DNA from: Paraphysomonas bandaiensis
Taxonomy: Eukaryota; Chrysophyceae
NCBI GenBank assembly: GCA_965644295.1
Contig: CBFFRP010000239.1
Coordinates: 123,432 to 187,431 of the forward strand
Direction of reading: 5' to 3'
DNA: 64,000 nucleotides
Shown piece after piece: positions 35,676-47,842 of the stretch. Under the pieces are notes generated by a model that searched no databases, was not told the DNA's origin, and saw only the letters and a program-made list of their open reading frames with translations. The translations under genes and the position numbers were made by a program. How positions within the stretch are numbered: position 1 is the stretch's first letter; the number at the start of each line of letters is the position of its first letter.

Positions 35676-38125
35676 TAGCTTTGCTGAGGGTGCCTCATAA
35701 TAAAGACGTTATTTTATATACTGCTATCTCTACTTCTGATATTACTATTTAATGTTACCTGGTTTAATATAATATTGCCCTGGGAAGTACATTTGCAACT
35801 GACAAAAGTGTCGGGAAGCGGCGAAACTTTTTCATCTATTCAGCTGTAGTGTTTATGCGTACCTGCCTGTTAGCTCTTATTTCGGATAACTAAGTAGACG
35901 TTATTATGTAGATCAACAAATTCTAGAGCTTGAAACACCACTGCCATCATAGGTTTGAAGGTTATTCTGATAAACGCATTACTGGCTAGCTCCAACACGG
36001 AGATGTGCCCAGTTTAGTAACATTCGACTTGTGGGGTGATGGGAGTCCAAACATCGTGGAGTATACGAAGGTTGTGCAGTTTGGTTGCAGTCCAGAACGA
36101 TGTAAGTAATACAAGTTGTCTCCGTGTGTGTGAAAGAAGATGTCTTCACGAATACGTATTTTCTTTGCATGTGGGCTATGTTAGTTTTCATGTCAATGCG
36201 CATAGTCCGTGAATTGTGTTTAGCGCGAACATGTATTCGTTTGGTTCTGTTGCGGCCACTGGTGTAGGATTCGTTCCATACACAGGTAGTTTCTCCAGCA
36301 ATAGATATGTAAATCGTAGGGTTGTTGTGAATTTGGAGGAATAAATTTAGTTTGAGAGTTCTATTTTACAACCAGTATAGTAGTAAAAGTTCAATTGCAT
36401 AGACACAATCATGGTGCTGAGTGTATTATGTAAGATCCCAGTCTTAGTGAAGTGAAAGGAAGTTCCCCAGCATCGGACCGAGGCTGTCGGTGTGAAGTGA
36501 AGAGACCTGACAAAAGTAAGTCTTTCATGACGTGAGTGACGACAGCTGTGGCCACAGTATTGTTATTTTGATCGAAGATTCCGTCCAATGTGGTTTAATC
36601 TCTTCTCATGGCTGCCGACGTTCAAGGTATAAACGGACCTATTCGAATGTGTGGCCTATCCAAGTCATGTTGATATGGCATTCACAGAATACCTCTTTGC
36701 TTTTTCGAAAGTCATATATATTATGTTTAGCGTCTCATGAGATGTCAAGTTGGTCGCTGAAATGTACAGGCTCTTTCGTAAGCAAATTAACACAAGTTGA
36801 TACTCATAAAAGTCTTTAGGAGAGCGCATCTGACGGAGAGGGCGAAGGCCAGAAACACTAAGAATATAAACACAAAAGTCAAACGCTTTTAGACGTCTGA
36901 TAATTATGATGAGTAACACTGCGGTATCTACTCTACCTTTAGCATGTGTTGAATACCAATGTTACTTTGGTATAACTTGTAATGGCGGGCAAAAGGTACA
37001 GTAGTTAATTTCCTGCAGCGTTTCTCCGGATGATCTGCTTGTGTATATCGCTGCAAACAGCATAATGCAGACGTTCCGAGTACTACATTTAATTAGGGGG
37101 TCGCCTTTGGGAAGCACCTCTACGAAAAATAAGTTATGCAACAATTAGGGAATTATCTAATGCGAGTCGAGGAAGGAGTGGAAGTTGATTGGTAGGATGC
37201 AAGTTGCGAATTATCATGTGTGCGTAAAGTACCAAGGAGTAATTGATGTCGGAGTGATGAGAGGGATGTGTTCGAGTTCTGTCTTCGATGAGAGGGTTGT
37301 ATGTTGCTTCTCAATCAGAGGCCTTCTCAGTTTGACGGTTGTATTGCTGGGAAGGCCTCTGATTGGTGGCGACGCGGAATAGTGTCAGCATTATTGGGAT
37401 AGAGTCAACGTGTCGTTGAGTAGGTTGCTTGTATGAGCAGGTGGAGTCCCTGGTGCTGGATGTGTGCACTGGGAATCGTCAGTGGTGATAGTTTCGTACC
37501 AATGAAGATAAGGAGGGCATGAAGAGCCTGAGCGGACAACATTCAGTTATATCTGTTAGTTGTATGTGGATTAGTGTTGAGGCAGTGTCTGTTAGTGGAA
37601 GGCACACTGCAGGCACTCTATCTGATGCAGCTCTCATACAGATAGGCAGGCAGGCAGGCAGGTGCCATGATTGCACAGGAGGTGGAGGGGTGCCTCTACA
37701 GGAGCTAAGCAACACAAGCGCCCTCGACTCCCCTCCACCTCCTGTGAGTAGATCACTTCTAGACTTCTAGACTTCGCTTGGGGCGGATGGACGTGTGGAT
37801 GCATGTGTTGATGACTTTCACTTTCCAAAGAACTAACGTGCAGTGTGGTCTAGTGTGTCAATAAAACCCGTATTATTCCAAAAAAATGCTGATTTCTCCC
37901 TCTGATCTACACTGTAAAATGAACGAATTAGTAGAAAATCGATGTTTTTGTATACTGCATCAACAATTTCACTGAAACTGACCGCATGCACAGTATCCAT
38001 ATATACATATAGACATGCAGGTAGGGGGTGAGGTGAGGTGACAATGCACCATACAGCTCTCCTCTGAGGGTGAAAAGCATCTGAATACACGTCCTAGTCT
38101 CTGATTTGTTCAGATAGTCGGTCGC
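35676..38125. other. Non-coding region upstream of the Roc-COR-TIR gene
   Basis: About 2.4 kb without a convincing gene. Frames such as 36532-36819 and 37519-37770 lack known motifs. The part before 38126 has a CAGG tandem repeat (37645-37663) and a strong hairpin (37674-37746). Unrecognised 5' exons of the next gene could hide here. Confidence 0.5.
37674..37746. repeat. Perfect inverted repeat, 17-base arms
   Basis: CACAGGAGGTGGAGGGG at 37674-37690 pairs exactly with 37730-37746; loop 39 bases. It is GC-rich compared with its surroundings and lies about 380 bases upstream of the Roc-COR-TIR start. Confidence 0.9.
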
Positions 38126-41100
38126 ATGGCTCTGAAAGCAGCTGCAGTGGCAGTGCTGGAGGAGAGCCAGATCATGACGAAGGTGACCCTCCGGCCGAAT
38201 ACAGCTGAATGTTTGTCATTTTATTATGTTCATTAGAAAAAAGAAACAGCTGAAGCCGCTCTGGCTATAGCTCGATATGAAGGGCTTCAAAAGGTAGATC
38301 CCGTTGCTGTGTGTGTGTGTGTGTTCATAAGGCTCGCTGACAGAGACGGGCTGAAGAATTGCACCGTGTGAAGCTGGCTGCTGCGATTGCTGAGAATGAT
38401 GAAGCTGCTCTGGTATTCAAGCGATAAATTACTGATGCATCTGAATGGTATCTTCAACAGAAATTGCAACAAGAGCACGAGAGCACGAGAAAGAGGAGTT
38501 CCTCTCGAACTCAGGTTCGTATATAGTTTGATTAACTCTCCGGCTGCCATTATTGAAACTAAATCTAGAAAAGAATCGAAAACAAGAAAATACTCAAGGA
38601 GAGAAAGGAGGCAGCAAGGATTGCACGCGAAGAAGCTGATAAGGTATATGCATTGGAAACCCGGTGTTTTTTTACAAGTGCTTACCAGAGAATTCTTGAG
38701 CTTGCGGCAGCCAGAGCGGCGCAGATTGAAGAAGAGAAGGTGCAATGAAATTACTTGGAAATATGTAATGCTCAAATGGGCTCTATCAGCGTATTGCACA
38801 TGAAGAGCGACTTGTATGGGCTGAAGAACTGAAAATGCGAGAAGAAAGTGCTGCCAAGGTACGTTGGTAGAGCTATATTTTCTTCGATGACGACTTGGAT
38901 ATATAGATTCGAGTTCAGAACGAAGAATACATGAAGATTACTACCAATGCTAGACTGAAAGTTGTACCTAAGTATTATTTACTTTCTACATGATGTTGAT
39001 TTTGTAGAGGAAGCTCGAAGCCAAAAAAGCAAAGCAAGCAAAGAAGGAGAGGATTGCAAGGGCGCGAGAGGCACTGGAGAGGGCTAATAAGGTGTTTGAA
39101 ACGTGACACTGGAAATTCTTGATAATTGTTAAATACCAGCGAAAAATGGAGTTGGAAGCTAAGATGTTGAGTGGGGCTATTGAGGACAATTCTAGTCCCA
39201 TAGCACAGGAAATGGAAGAAGAGGGGACTGAGTTTGTATTGGAGGATTTACAGAAAATTGATGAACACATAGCAAAAATCGGCCGGGTTATTAACGCGGG
39301 CGAAAAGAAATGGAACCGTGGCAAGGTAATGCTAGTGGGAGAAGGAGGATCAGGGAAGACAGCCTTCGCGAACTGTATCTTGGGAAAACCGTTCACACAG
39401 ACCGCACCAACAGTGGGTATCGAAGAGCACCAATGTGATGTGTGTTTTACCTCTGAAGGTACGAGATGGGTTGACTGTGGAAAACCGAAAAAGGAACTAG
39501 AAGCGGCTGTTGCATGTATGTTACAAGAGGCGGCGACTGAGTCAATCATTTCACAGGGAGGAAAGCAACAGGTTAATGGAATAGAAAAAGTCGCGGACTT
39601 CATGGTGGACCAGTATGAGGGATTTTCTCAGGATGATACTACTATTGCCATGTTAACATCAAGTGTCCCTGAGAACTTGAAGGCTAGTGCAAATGGAGTT
39701 GATGTGGATGAGGACGAAGTCCTGAATTGCTTGGAAGCAAAGGCAGGTGTAGCCACTAAATTAGTAGTCTCGATATTTGACCACGGTAAGTTATTGAATT
39801 GCACAGTAGTGCGTTGTAACAATCGTACAGGTGGTCAGTCTATATTCAGTGCTATTCATGATATATTTTTGTCAAGAAACGGTGTTTATATAGTTATTTT
39901 TAATATGCAGTGGTTATTGGTAGATGATGAAAAGGTGCGATTTGGTTACTTTGATTATATCCTCAAATGGATACGTTCTATTTTTGTGCGTACTTATAGC
40001 AGTGTTGAACAAGATACTGCGCCGAATTCACTAAGGGGACACAAGAAACGCAACAGATTTCGTAGTCGGCGATTGAAGGGGTCAACTGCTCCTATTTTTT
40101 TAGTTGGTACACACGCTGATGCTGTTCCCAACCTCTCTGATCACGAATTCATATCTCGTATGCTTTTTGAGGAGCTACACAAAACTGCAGCATGGCCATC
40201 AATTATTGAGAATAAGCGGGGTCAAGATACCCGAGGCTGTGCAACTATGACCTTTTATCCTGTGGACAGTACTCGTGGCAGTGACCAAGATAGTGTAAAA
40301 CACTTACTAGAGGATATTGAGAAGGAAGTCGAAAAGTCTACATATGCTAATCTGAGTGTTCCCCTTTCGTGGCTTAAGGTTCTCGATGAGTTACAAGCAG
40401 AGAAGCGCTGCTATCTAAGTTTTGAGGAAGTTGCACTGATAGCATCTGAGTGTGATGTAAGTCCGCCTGAAGTACCTAGTTTGTTGATGTTTCTGAATGA
40501 TATGGGAATGCTTTTGTGGCATAATGAGCCCATGCTTCGAGATATCGTAGTTTTGAATGCTGTCAACACACTTGTGGAACCCATATCGCGTTTAATGTGT
40601 AAGCACATTCCCTGTAGTGATGTCAGCATGCGCCCGGCAATGCAGGCTCACACTGAGTGCGCCAAGTTATATCCTAGAGATTGGAATCGCTTCATGAAAA
40701 AGGCTGTTCTTAGTGATGAAGTATTATCGGAACTGTGGCAAGAGTATGCTGAATGGAAGCCAGCACTTGTAATTCTAATGGTAAAATTCGGCCTCTTGTT
40801 ACCACTTTTTGACGACATCGACAAAGACGATCGTGACGAGTCTGTGCCCACTGGAAACGAAATTGATAAGCTTTATCTGGTTCCTTCACTTTTGCCACAC
40901 TCATCCAAGTCCAATGAGAATATTTTAGGCAGCGAATGGTCACTGGAACCAACTATAATGTCATGTTTACTTGTATTTACAACTTCGCGAGACATGATTC
41001 ATCGCAACTCCCTTCTCGTCGAAGATCTCCATATGGACGGATTTCTTCCCGACGGACTCTTTGCACGACTCATTTGTGCAGCTGCAGCATGGTGTCGTTC

Positions 41101-42496
41101 AATTCGTGGTTCCAATTTTGATCTCAGTATCGTTAACCTGTACCAAGATGCTGTCGTGATGCCGTATGCAAGGCTGAAGTTTCGATTGATTGTGCTACCT
41201 TCACTAAATTCAATTCGTTTAGATATTGAAGGGAGATATCCTCTTGGAGTTCACGACAGTCTACTCTATCATATTGACAATATATTGCAGCTCTATTTGA
41301 AAGAGTTGAAGTGTATCTCTATGATTTTCTATGACGGTTGTGATCAACAAACAACAGATCGGAATTTGCTGAATGACAAAGCAGTTTTAATTCAGATTAA
41401 AGAATTGCAACGAGTCCATGACACTCAGTCAGATCTTATTTTAAATTCATGTCGGAGTTTATCTGATCTTGAAATTCGGCGTTGCTATGGGCAGTGGATT
41501 CGATCTAATTGTCGGCGGTCGAAATACGATGTTTTTATATCCTATCGATGGAATGAGTATGACACGGATTTAGTCTTGGCTTTATACGACAAGTTTGCGC
41601 AATTCTCTGTTGGTGAATATATTGAACGCGCAGTGGAGGTATTTCTTGATCAAAAAAGGCTCAAGGACGGGGCCAGATTTGACAAAGAATTTGTGATTGC
41701 ATTGATATCATCAGAAGTGGCGCTTCCTATTATTTCAGCCACCGCTCTGGCAAGAATGTGTGTACATGATCCTGGCAGAGTGGATAATGTGTTACTGGAG
41801 TGGGTTGTTATGATAGTTTGTGAAGGTAGTGAATCATCGAGATTGAAGGCTGTCATTCCAGTGCTAATCGGAAATAGAGTTGTGACGAAAGATGCGACAC
41901 CGAAATTAAAGATATCGAATTTATTTGCAGAATCAGAGTACTGGAATCTTCCAGATACTGTTCCTGTGGCAACACTTGCAGCTGCAGAACAGCTCCTTGA
42001 GGATACGGGCATTACTTTTCCGGATACATTGCGGTCTGTTACTGTTGCAAATATAATTTCACTGTTGTTGAAATTTATGGGTGTTTTATCATGGAATATG
42101 GCACCTAGTATGGTCGTTTCAGAAGCCACTAAGCGTGTCGTAAAAGTTCTGCGAGATAACAACAGATCCTCAACGTTTGAAATGCAACAGCCCAGTAGCC
42201 CAACACGTCAGACTGAAGCCGTAGATAGCAATATGTTCTCCATGTCTATGACATTGCCGAGTTCTGCATTTCAAGATACTGGCCCTAACTTTTCTCGTGC
42301 ATGGGCAATGATAGAGGACGGATCTGCAGCTAAAGATCCTGAAGAACTTCTACAATGGTTGAAGGACAAGGGCGTAGATGACGTCGAGTCTCTGGAATGG
42401 TTGATGACTAAAACCAAATCTTCTTTTAAAAATCAGGTTATCGACATGCTCAAAGATGTAAAGAAAGCGATATTTCTACATCATATAGGGGATTAG
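38126..42496 (+). CDS. Coiled-coil Roc-COR GTPase with TIR domain (ROCO-TIR)
   Basis: Exons 38126-38182, 38237-38293, 38344-38412, 38461-38514, 38569-38643, 38689-38739, 38790-38858, 38907-38960, 39008-39091, 39140-39785, 39831-42496 (TAG); 1293 residues. Residues 1-190 are a charged coiled coil built from nine small phase-0 exons. The Roc domain has G1 GEGGSGKT at 257-264, G3 DHGGQ at 404-408 (made only by removing the 45-base intron 39786-39830) and G4 THAD at 499-502. COR follows (~540-860). A TIR domain starts at YDVFISYR (~971) and keeps a glutamate in LLEW (E1062) at the position of the NADase catalytic residue. The last ~150 residues are unassigned. Roc-COR proteins are GTP-regulated scaffolds; TIR domains signal or cleave NAD+. 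An immune or stress-response role is inference. Confidence 0.88.
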
Positions 42497-45400
42497 AAAT
42501 TATATTACGGAGACTGATTTTGCTGAGGCTGGCACGTCTATAGGATGATAGATATATAAGCGTCGTAACATTTATGCTGAGAATCACAAGTTGTTCCGAT
42601 CTTTTATCTTAGTTTACTTTCATTATGTATTTTTTGGAGATATTCGTGGTAATAATTAACAGAGAAGTATCTCATCTGCAGCATTAGTATATTTAGTGTG
42701 GTTATTTTACACCAAACCCTTGCCACATAAAATCATTTTTATAGCAAATTACAACTGCACATATAAGCTGTTTTCCTACCGCACCCCTGTGGAATAGAAA
42801 TAGGCATAACATTATGAGACAGTGCTATATAATCTACTAATAACTAGCAGTATGTGGTCAATAACACTGTGCAGCTAATAGCAGTTGCCTGTTGTCTGAC
42901 TTTCTTGCAGCCAGAACTTTTTACAGCAGCCCGAGGAGCTGTATAATTCATCTCTCAGTACAGAATAAACACATTTGAAGACATCACGCTAGAGGTTCTG
43001 CAGTAAGTTTGTACCTTGAACTAGCTGCATGTACTTCGTACTTCGTGCTTATAATTACATTATACAATAAGTAATATACGCACTCCAATATACCTTTCCA
43101 GTGTCAAGTTGATATATTACGCATATTTCATTTTTTAAATAAAATTAATTAACAATTAATTGAAACAGGATCTAGTCAATTATAATTACAATTTTTATTT
43201 GTTGTCTTAAGATCAATAAGAAGTGACAATTAATTAGTTGTTACGCTTAAATATCTTGACGATTTAAGATACGCGGAAGTGTATCAGCCCCTGATTTAGA
43301 AGACTAAGATGTTTCTGGTGTTTATCATGAGTAATCAAAATATCTAGTTACTGTTACGCTGGATTAGACCATAGTATGAAAAATACAACTGGGTTCCTCT
43401 ACTAGAACTTTCAAAGACGATACAGTCAGTGCGATTCAACTGTACTCTTCACCATACTTTCTCTCAGTGACATAATTGAAGTTCTTCTTACAGCACTGAA
43501 GGCGTTGCGATATCTACCCAGACCCTATGCTTGAATGCATTCAGAACAACTGTATTAGTAACGAAGCCCGTAGCAATATATAAATAGTCAGTATGCAAAC
43601 TTCAGGAGAAACTTCGCACCGTATATTAAAGCGTAGTTGAATAGAGTAGACCAAACTACACTTACTAGTACTTACAACAACTCACTATATATACTCCAAA
43701 CTGGACAGTTTCATCTACCGTAAGGGATGATATTGTAATATTAAGCCACAGCTAAGGACCTTGAAGAGGACATTAAGATGTAGCGATTTGTCTGTGAAGT
43801 ATAATTTCTCTTACATAACTTTGAAACAACTCAGCTTGTCTTCTCTATTTTAACAATCTCATAGTCATTGAGGTCTTGAAGGATGAAAGATTGTTATTTC
43901 TTGCCTGTGATGCATGCTAAAGAGATTAGCCAACGCTGCCGATGAAACCACGCACTCAAACACAACACATAAATATCTAGATAATATCCCTAAATATCTC
44001 TGAGAAATGATAGAAAGGTGAGGCACTATTATGAGAAATTTCATCACTCAGACAGTTAACCTTTTAAATATTGTGACTTAACAAACTGCACATATCATCA
44101 GATCAGGCTTTCTCTCAACTTAAGTTTTCATATTATTTGATCAGGTATACTCATAATCTGGTTCCGATGTTATAGTTAGCCAAAGTGAACACCTTAAGGT
44201 GATTTTCAGTCGTTCAAAAAACATATCCCCTATTATGAGCAGTTTTCAAAGCACAGAGTTGACATTATAGAGCCCCGTTACAGTTGTATTTCTATATGTA
44301 GGATATAGTAGGACACTATTCTACTACCCATTAGTAACTACCTGGCTAGTATTCTTAACATGACCTAATAAAGGCTTGGTAATTTTAAAAGTGTATACTC
44401 TCAGTTAATCATATTAATATTAAAGGAAATAGTCGAAAAAATACACCACTCAAGATAGTTAATCACATAAAATTAAAGCTAATCGAAAAGATAAAATAAA
44501 TCATACAAAAATTGTTCACACCATGGTGTCACATACAAGACCTCTATCCGCTAAACTCAGTCCTGCCAACCGTACCTTCATCGGCGACTCCAACAATGCA
44601 ATCAGGTAGGTTTTTATTCCCCGGCTTGATTAAGGCGCTGATAGATTCAGATGACTGGGGAGTACGGCTATCAATGCCGTGAGGATATCGACCGCTTCAT
44701 ATCTCCAATTGAAGATTCTATGACGCGCTTGTATACCACCTGTTGATTCATGAGGGTATTCTTAGCCTTCTCATATGCAGCCTCCTTTCATAGGCTAAAT
44801 GTTTGAAAGCCCTTTCCCAGGGGTCGAAGCCGATCTCATCCCAGTCTTCAACATCCTCTCCATCTGGTCTACCCTTGGGGAGATTGCCTGAATGGATGCA
44901 GTCAGTCATATGAATAAGGAAATTCCGAGACACAGTGCTTTGCTGTGTCGGATCTGCGGCCTCCGCACGCCTGAATCTCATCTCAGAAGTCGTGCTAATT
45001 GTTGGCCTGGTGTTCTCCGCCCAGACATAATCCTTCAGTGTTAAGAAGTTATCCTATTAAAAAAGTTCTTCCCGCATTTGGCCTTCCTGAGTCGTTCGGA
45101 CCGATTTGTAGCGACTCCCCGTCCGCCGTACAGACAGCATCCGTATTTTCGTGGCAATATTGCACTACGAATTCTCATATTTCGCTTCTTCGACTATACC
45201 CATAACCAGCTTGGTCATGGAAGTCGAACGTCACTGCCATCAACTCCCTGTCATGACGTGATGGCAGGAGGGGAGGTTGTCTGGAGAGAGGAAACTGAAA
45301 CTCGTCGATGACACTGGCCACCAGAAGTGATTCGACTCGTCTGACACAAAGGCGTTCATCATTGATATAAATACGATATCGAGGCATTCCCGAAGAAAGG

Positions 45401-46193
45401 CTTAAATCCCCTCGTCAGAGTAGAAATGGAATTCCAAACTGCTCCAGGATTTCGCTCAGCTTCATTTTGATAACGCGGGCTTCAGGGCTGCCGTACGATC
45501 CTCAAGTTAGTTGACCTTCCTGCTTGATGATAATGATGTCGGGGAGGATTTGGCGGCTGCTCTGATGTGATCAGGTGCCCGAGAGGGGCCTCAATTAAGG
45601 TCATCTATTGACGGGAGTGCCCCCAACGAACTATTCACAGCCTCACTATGCAGGTACAGATACAGGCATACTTCCAGTCTTAGTCTTATATTATTGTGGT
45701 GTGGGCGGGTGCTTGCATCGTGCTCCTAACGGTGGGAGGCCACCATGAGGATTCATGTCACCTCTCTCTATATATGAGATGAGAGTGTTCAGATCCCAGT
45801 GGCAGAGTGTGTCAAGCATATTGCTTCAATACATCACATGACCGTATAGTGTACGTATAAACGAATACACTTCCTATGAGGAAATGCATGGATACGTAGT
45901 ATTTCATGGTATTCCATTGTAGTTTTCTCTGTGTATGTATGTTGTATGTAGAGTATGTATATGGTGGTAGTGTACAGGTACAGCATGCTACTGGTATCGT
46001 ATATATATAGATATGGATATGTGCAGAAAGGTTTGAACAGTGGGAGAACATGGTGTCCATGTAATTGCCATTGGCCTTGAATTATTCGAGGGCGTCAAAA
46101 CACGGGGATGCGTCTTTACGATAAAGAGAAAATGAGAGAGACAGAGTAGGAACTGACGTCCTTCTAATGAGCAACTGACCGACCGCGTCACGT
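42497..46193. other. 3.7 kb intergenic region, possible decayed element
   Basis: No supported gene. 42497-44500 is AT-rich and featureless. 44520-45620 is richer in GC and has several adjoining open frames on both strands (44748-44981, 45175-45387 minus; 45078-45311 plus). It looks like the remains of a coding element, perhaps a retroelement, but I recognise no domain. 45660-46190 is promoter-like sequence with GTATGTAT tracts. Confidence 0.45.
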
Positions 46194-47264
46194 ATGTATG
46201 ATATGGTGCATCGGACAGAGACATCATCAAAATGCGGAGAAGAGGTGCAGTTTTTCAACTTCTTCCCGAAGTTCTCTCCGCGAGATCTAGAGGGGTCACT
46301 GACGAATCATCCGTACAGAAAGTTCATAGTGCACTGCTTTCAGGCGACCTCTTTGATGCGGCCTGTCTTCCTGGTGTCTCTTTTCATCGTCCTACTCGTA
46401 TATATATTTTCTTTAGATGGCTGCGGAAAAGAAATCGTGTTCACATTATTTCCTCTACTGCACTATTGCAAGGATTGTTGCCTGTTTTCTTGGCACTCTC
46501 TTGGCAATGCATGTATCATAATTGCGATTGTAGTAGCGACTACCTACATCTTCATGATGTTGTATGTTTTCAAGCAGAGATTTGCATTGCTTTTATGTTG
46601 CGGGTTAGCTTTTGGCTTTCCATTTGGGGTTCTTCTTGCGTTTCTGTGTTTTCGATGCGCGGGAACGTTGGGAATTGGGGTTGATTATATTACTTTTATG
46701 GTGGTTTTGTGGAATGGGGTCATTGTATGCGCTTACGTAATAACTGCTGATGCTCTGCAATGGGAGTGTCTGCAAAATGCGTGCATCATGGCAAGCACAG
46801 TGTCAGTATCTTTTATTATTTTGACGTTAGACGAGGGAACGATATTGATATTAAGTGTGCTGATGGTGGTGTGGGATATTTTCGCTGTATATTCATCATT
46901 GGGGCCTATCTATGTGATATTGTGGTATCGACAGCAGTGGGTATACATGGGAGAAGTATTCGACTTGCCTCAGGGACTCTCATTTTGTACTCCTTTTTAC
47001 GAACTCGGCTCTGGAGACATAATTATGCTGGCGGTGCTCGTGGGGCGAAGTGCCGGCGTGGAGGGTTATGCTACCTTAATATGTTGCATATGTTGTGCTA
47101 TGGTTGGCCTTGTGTGTACAGTAACTCACTCTGTAGTTGAAAAACGAACCGTGCCGGCCCTACCTGCGGCAATATCATTAGGATTAGTTTTTTATATGTT
47201 GTGTAGAGCATGTGACATTCAACGTTTTGTAGAAAATGTAGCTGAGAATGGAATATTTGTGTAA
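46194..47264 (+). CDS. Presenilin (gamma-secretase catalytic subunit)
   Basis: Single exon, 356 residues, about nine hydrophobic helices. The two catalytic aspartates are D228 in VVWDIFAV (helix 6) and D275 in LGSGD (helix 7), and the PAL motif is at 321-323 in VPALPAAISLGLVFY. LVGRSA after GSGD and the C-terminal end point to presenilin rather than signal peptide peptidase. Presenilin cuts membrane proteins inside the bilayer as part of gamma-secretase. Two points are odd: the almost invariant Tyr before the first aspartate is Trp, and the loop between helices 6 and 7 is very short (about 45 residues), so the usual autocleavage site may be missing. The start is the first ATG; a shorter form is possible. 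Confidence 0.88.
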   Translation: MYDMVHRTETSSKCGEEVQFFNFFPKFSPRDLEGSLTNHPYRKFIVHCFQATSLMRPVFLVSLFIVLLVYIFSLDGCGKEIVFTLFPLLHYCKDCCLFSWHSLGNACIIIAIVVATTYIFMMLYVFKQRFALLLCCGLAFGFPFGVLLAFLCFRCAGTLGIGVDYITFMVVLWNGVIVCAYVITADALQWECLQNACIMASTVSVSFIILTLDEGTILILSVLMVVWDIFAVYSSLGPIYVILWYRQQWVYMGEVFDLPQGLSFCTPFYELGSGDIIMLAVLVGRSAGVEGYATLICCICCAMVGLVCTVTHSVVEKRTVPALPAAISLGLVFYMLCRACDIQRFVENVAENGIFV

Positions 47265-47842
47265 CCACGACAGCATATAGCATAATATTACTTTTTTGAT
47301 AATTTTTAAAAGTTATATATCTTAATTTGGCTGTTTTACAATTTTCATGCCATCGTACATAGTGTACATAGTACATGGTACATGGTACGAAGTGGAAGAG
47401 AATACATGTGATCAATGGCAATAGTTCCCCGTTCCCCCTACTCCTCAGCCTCTATCAATTGTGAATTGTGTCTGAATTCCTTCGACTAGGTAGTAATATT
47501 CTGTTAATTGAAATGTGTAGATAGCAATCACGTATTTAACACAAATGTCATGTATTATAATATAGTTCAACGTTATGTCCTCTTATGAAACAACTAAATT
47601 GTTCCTCACGTTTGAACGACTAGAGTGTAAGTTAGATTGAACTGGTAAGAGCTATAGTTAATTCGAATTATGATAAGCGTTCGGATTGTAAATGCGAGTT
47701 AATATTGTTAATAGGAGCTGAACAGCAATTACCGAAGAAATATTGCAAGTCAGCAGTATCATGTATATTTTCTATATCGCCATGATCAAGTGTTTAAATA
47801 AGCAATTGAAAAAAACTAAGCAGTCAAGAACTCAACGAAGTG
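47265..47842. other. Convergent intergenic region
   Basis: Between the convergent ends of the presenilin and glycosyltransferase-like genes. AT-rich, no gene seen. It should hold both polyadenylation sites. Confidence 0.5.
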
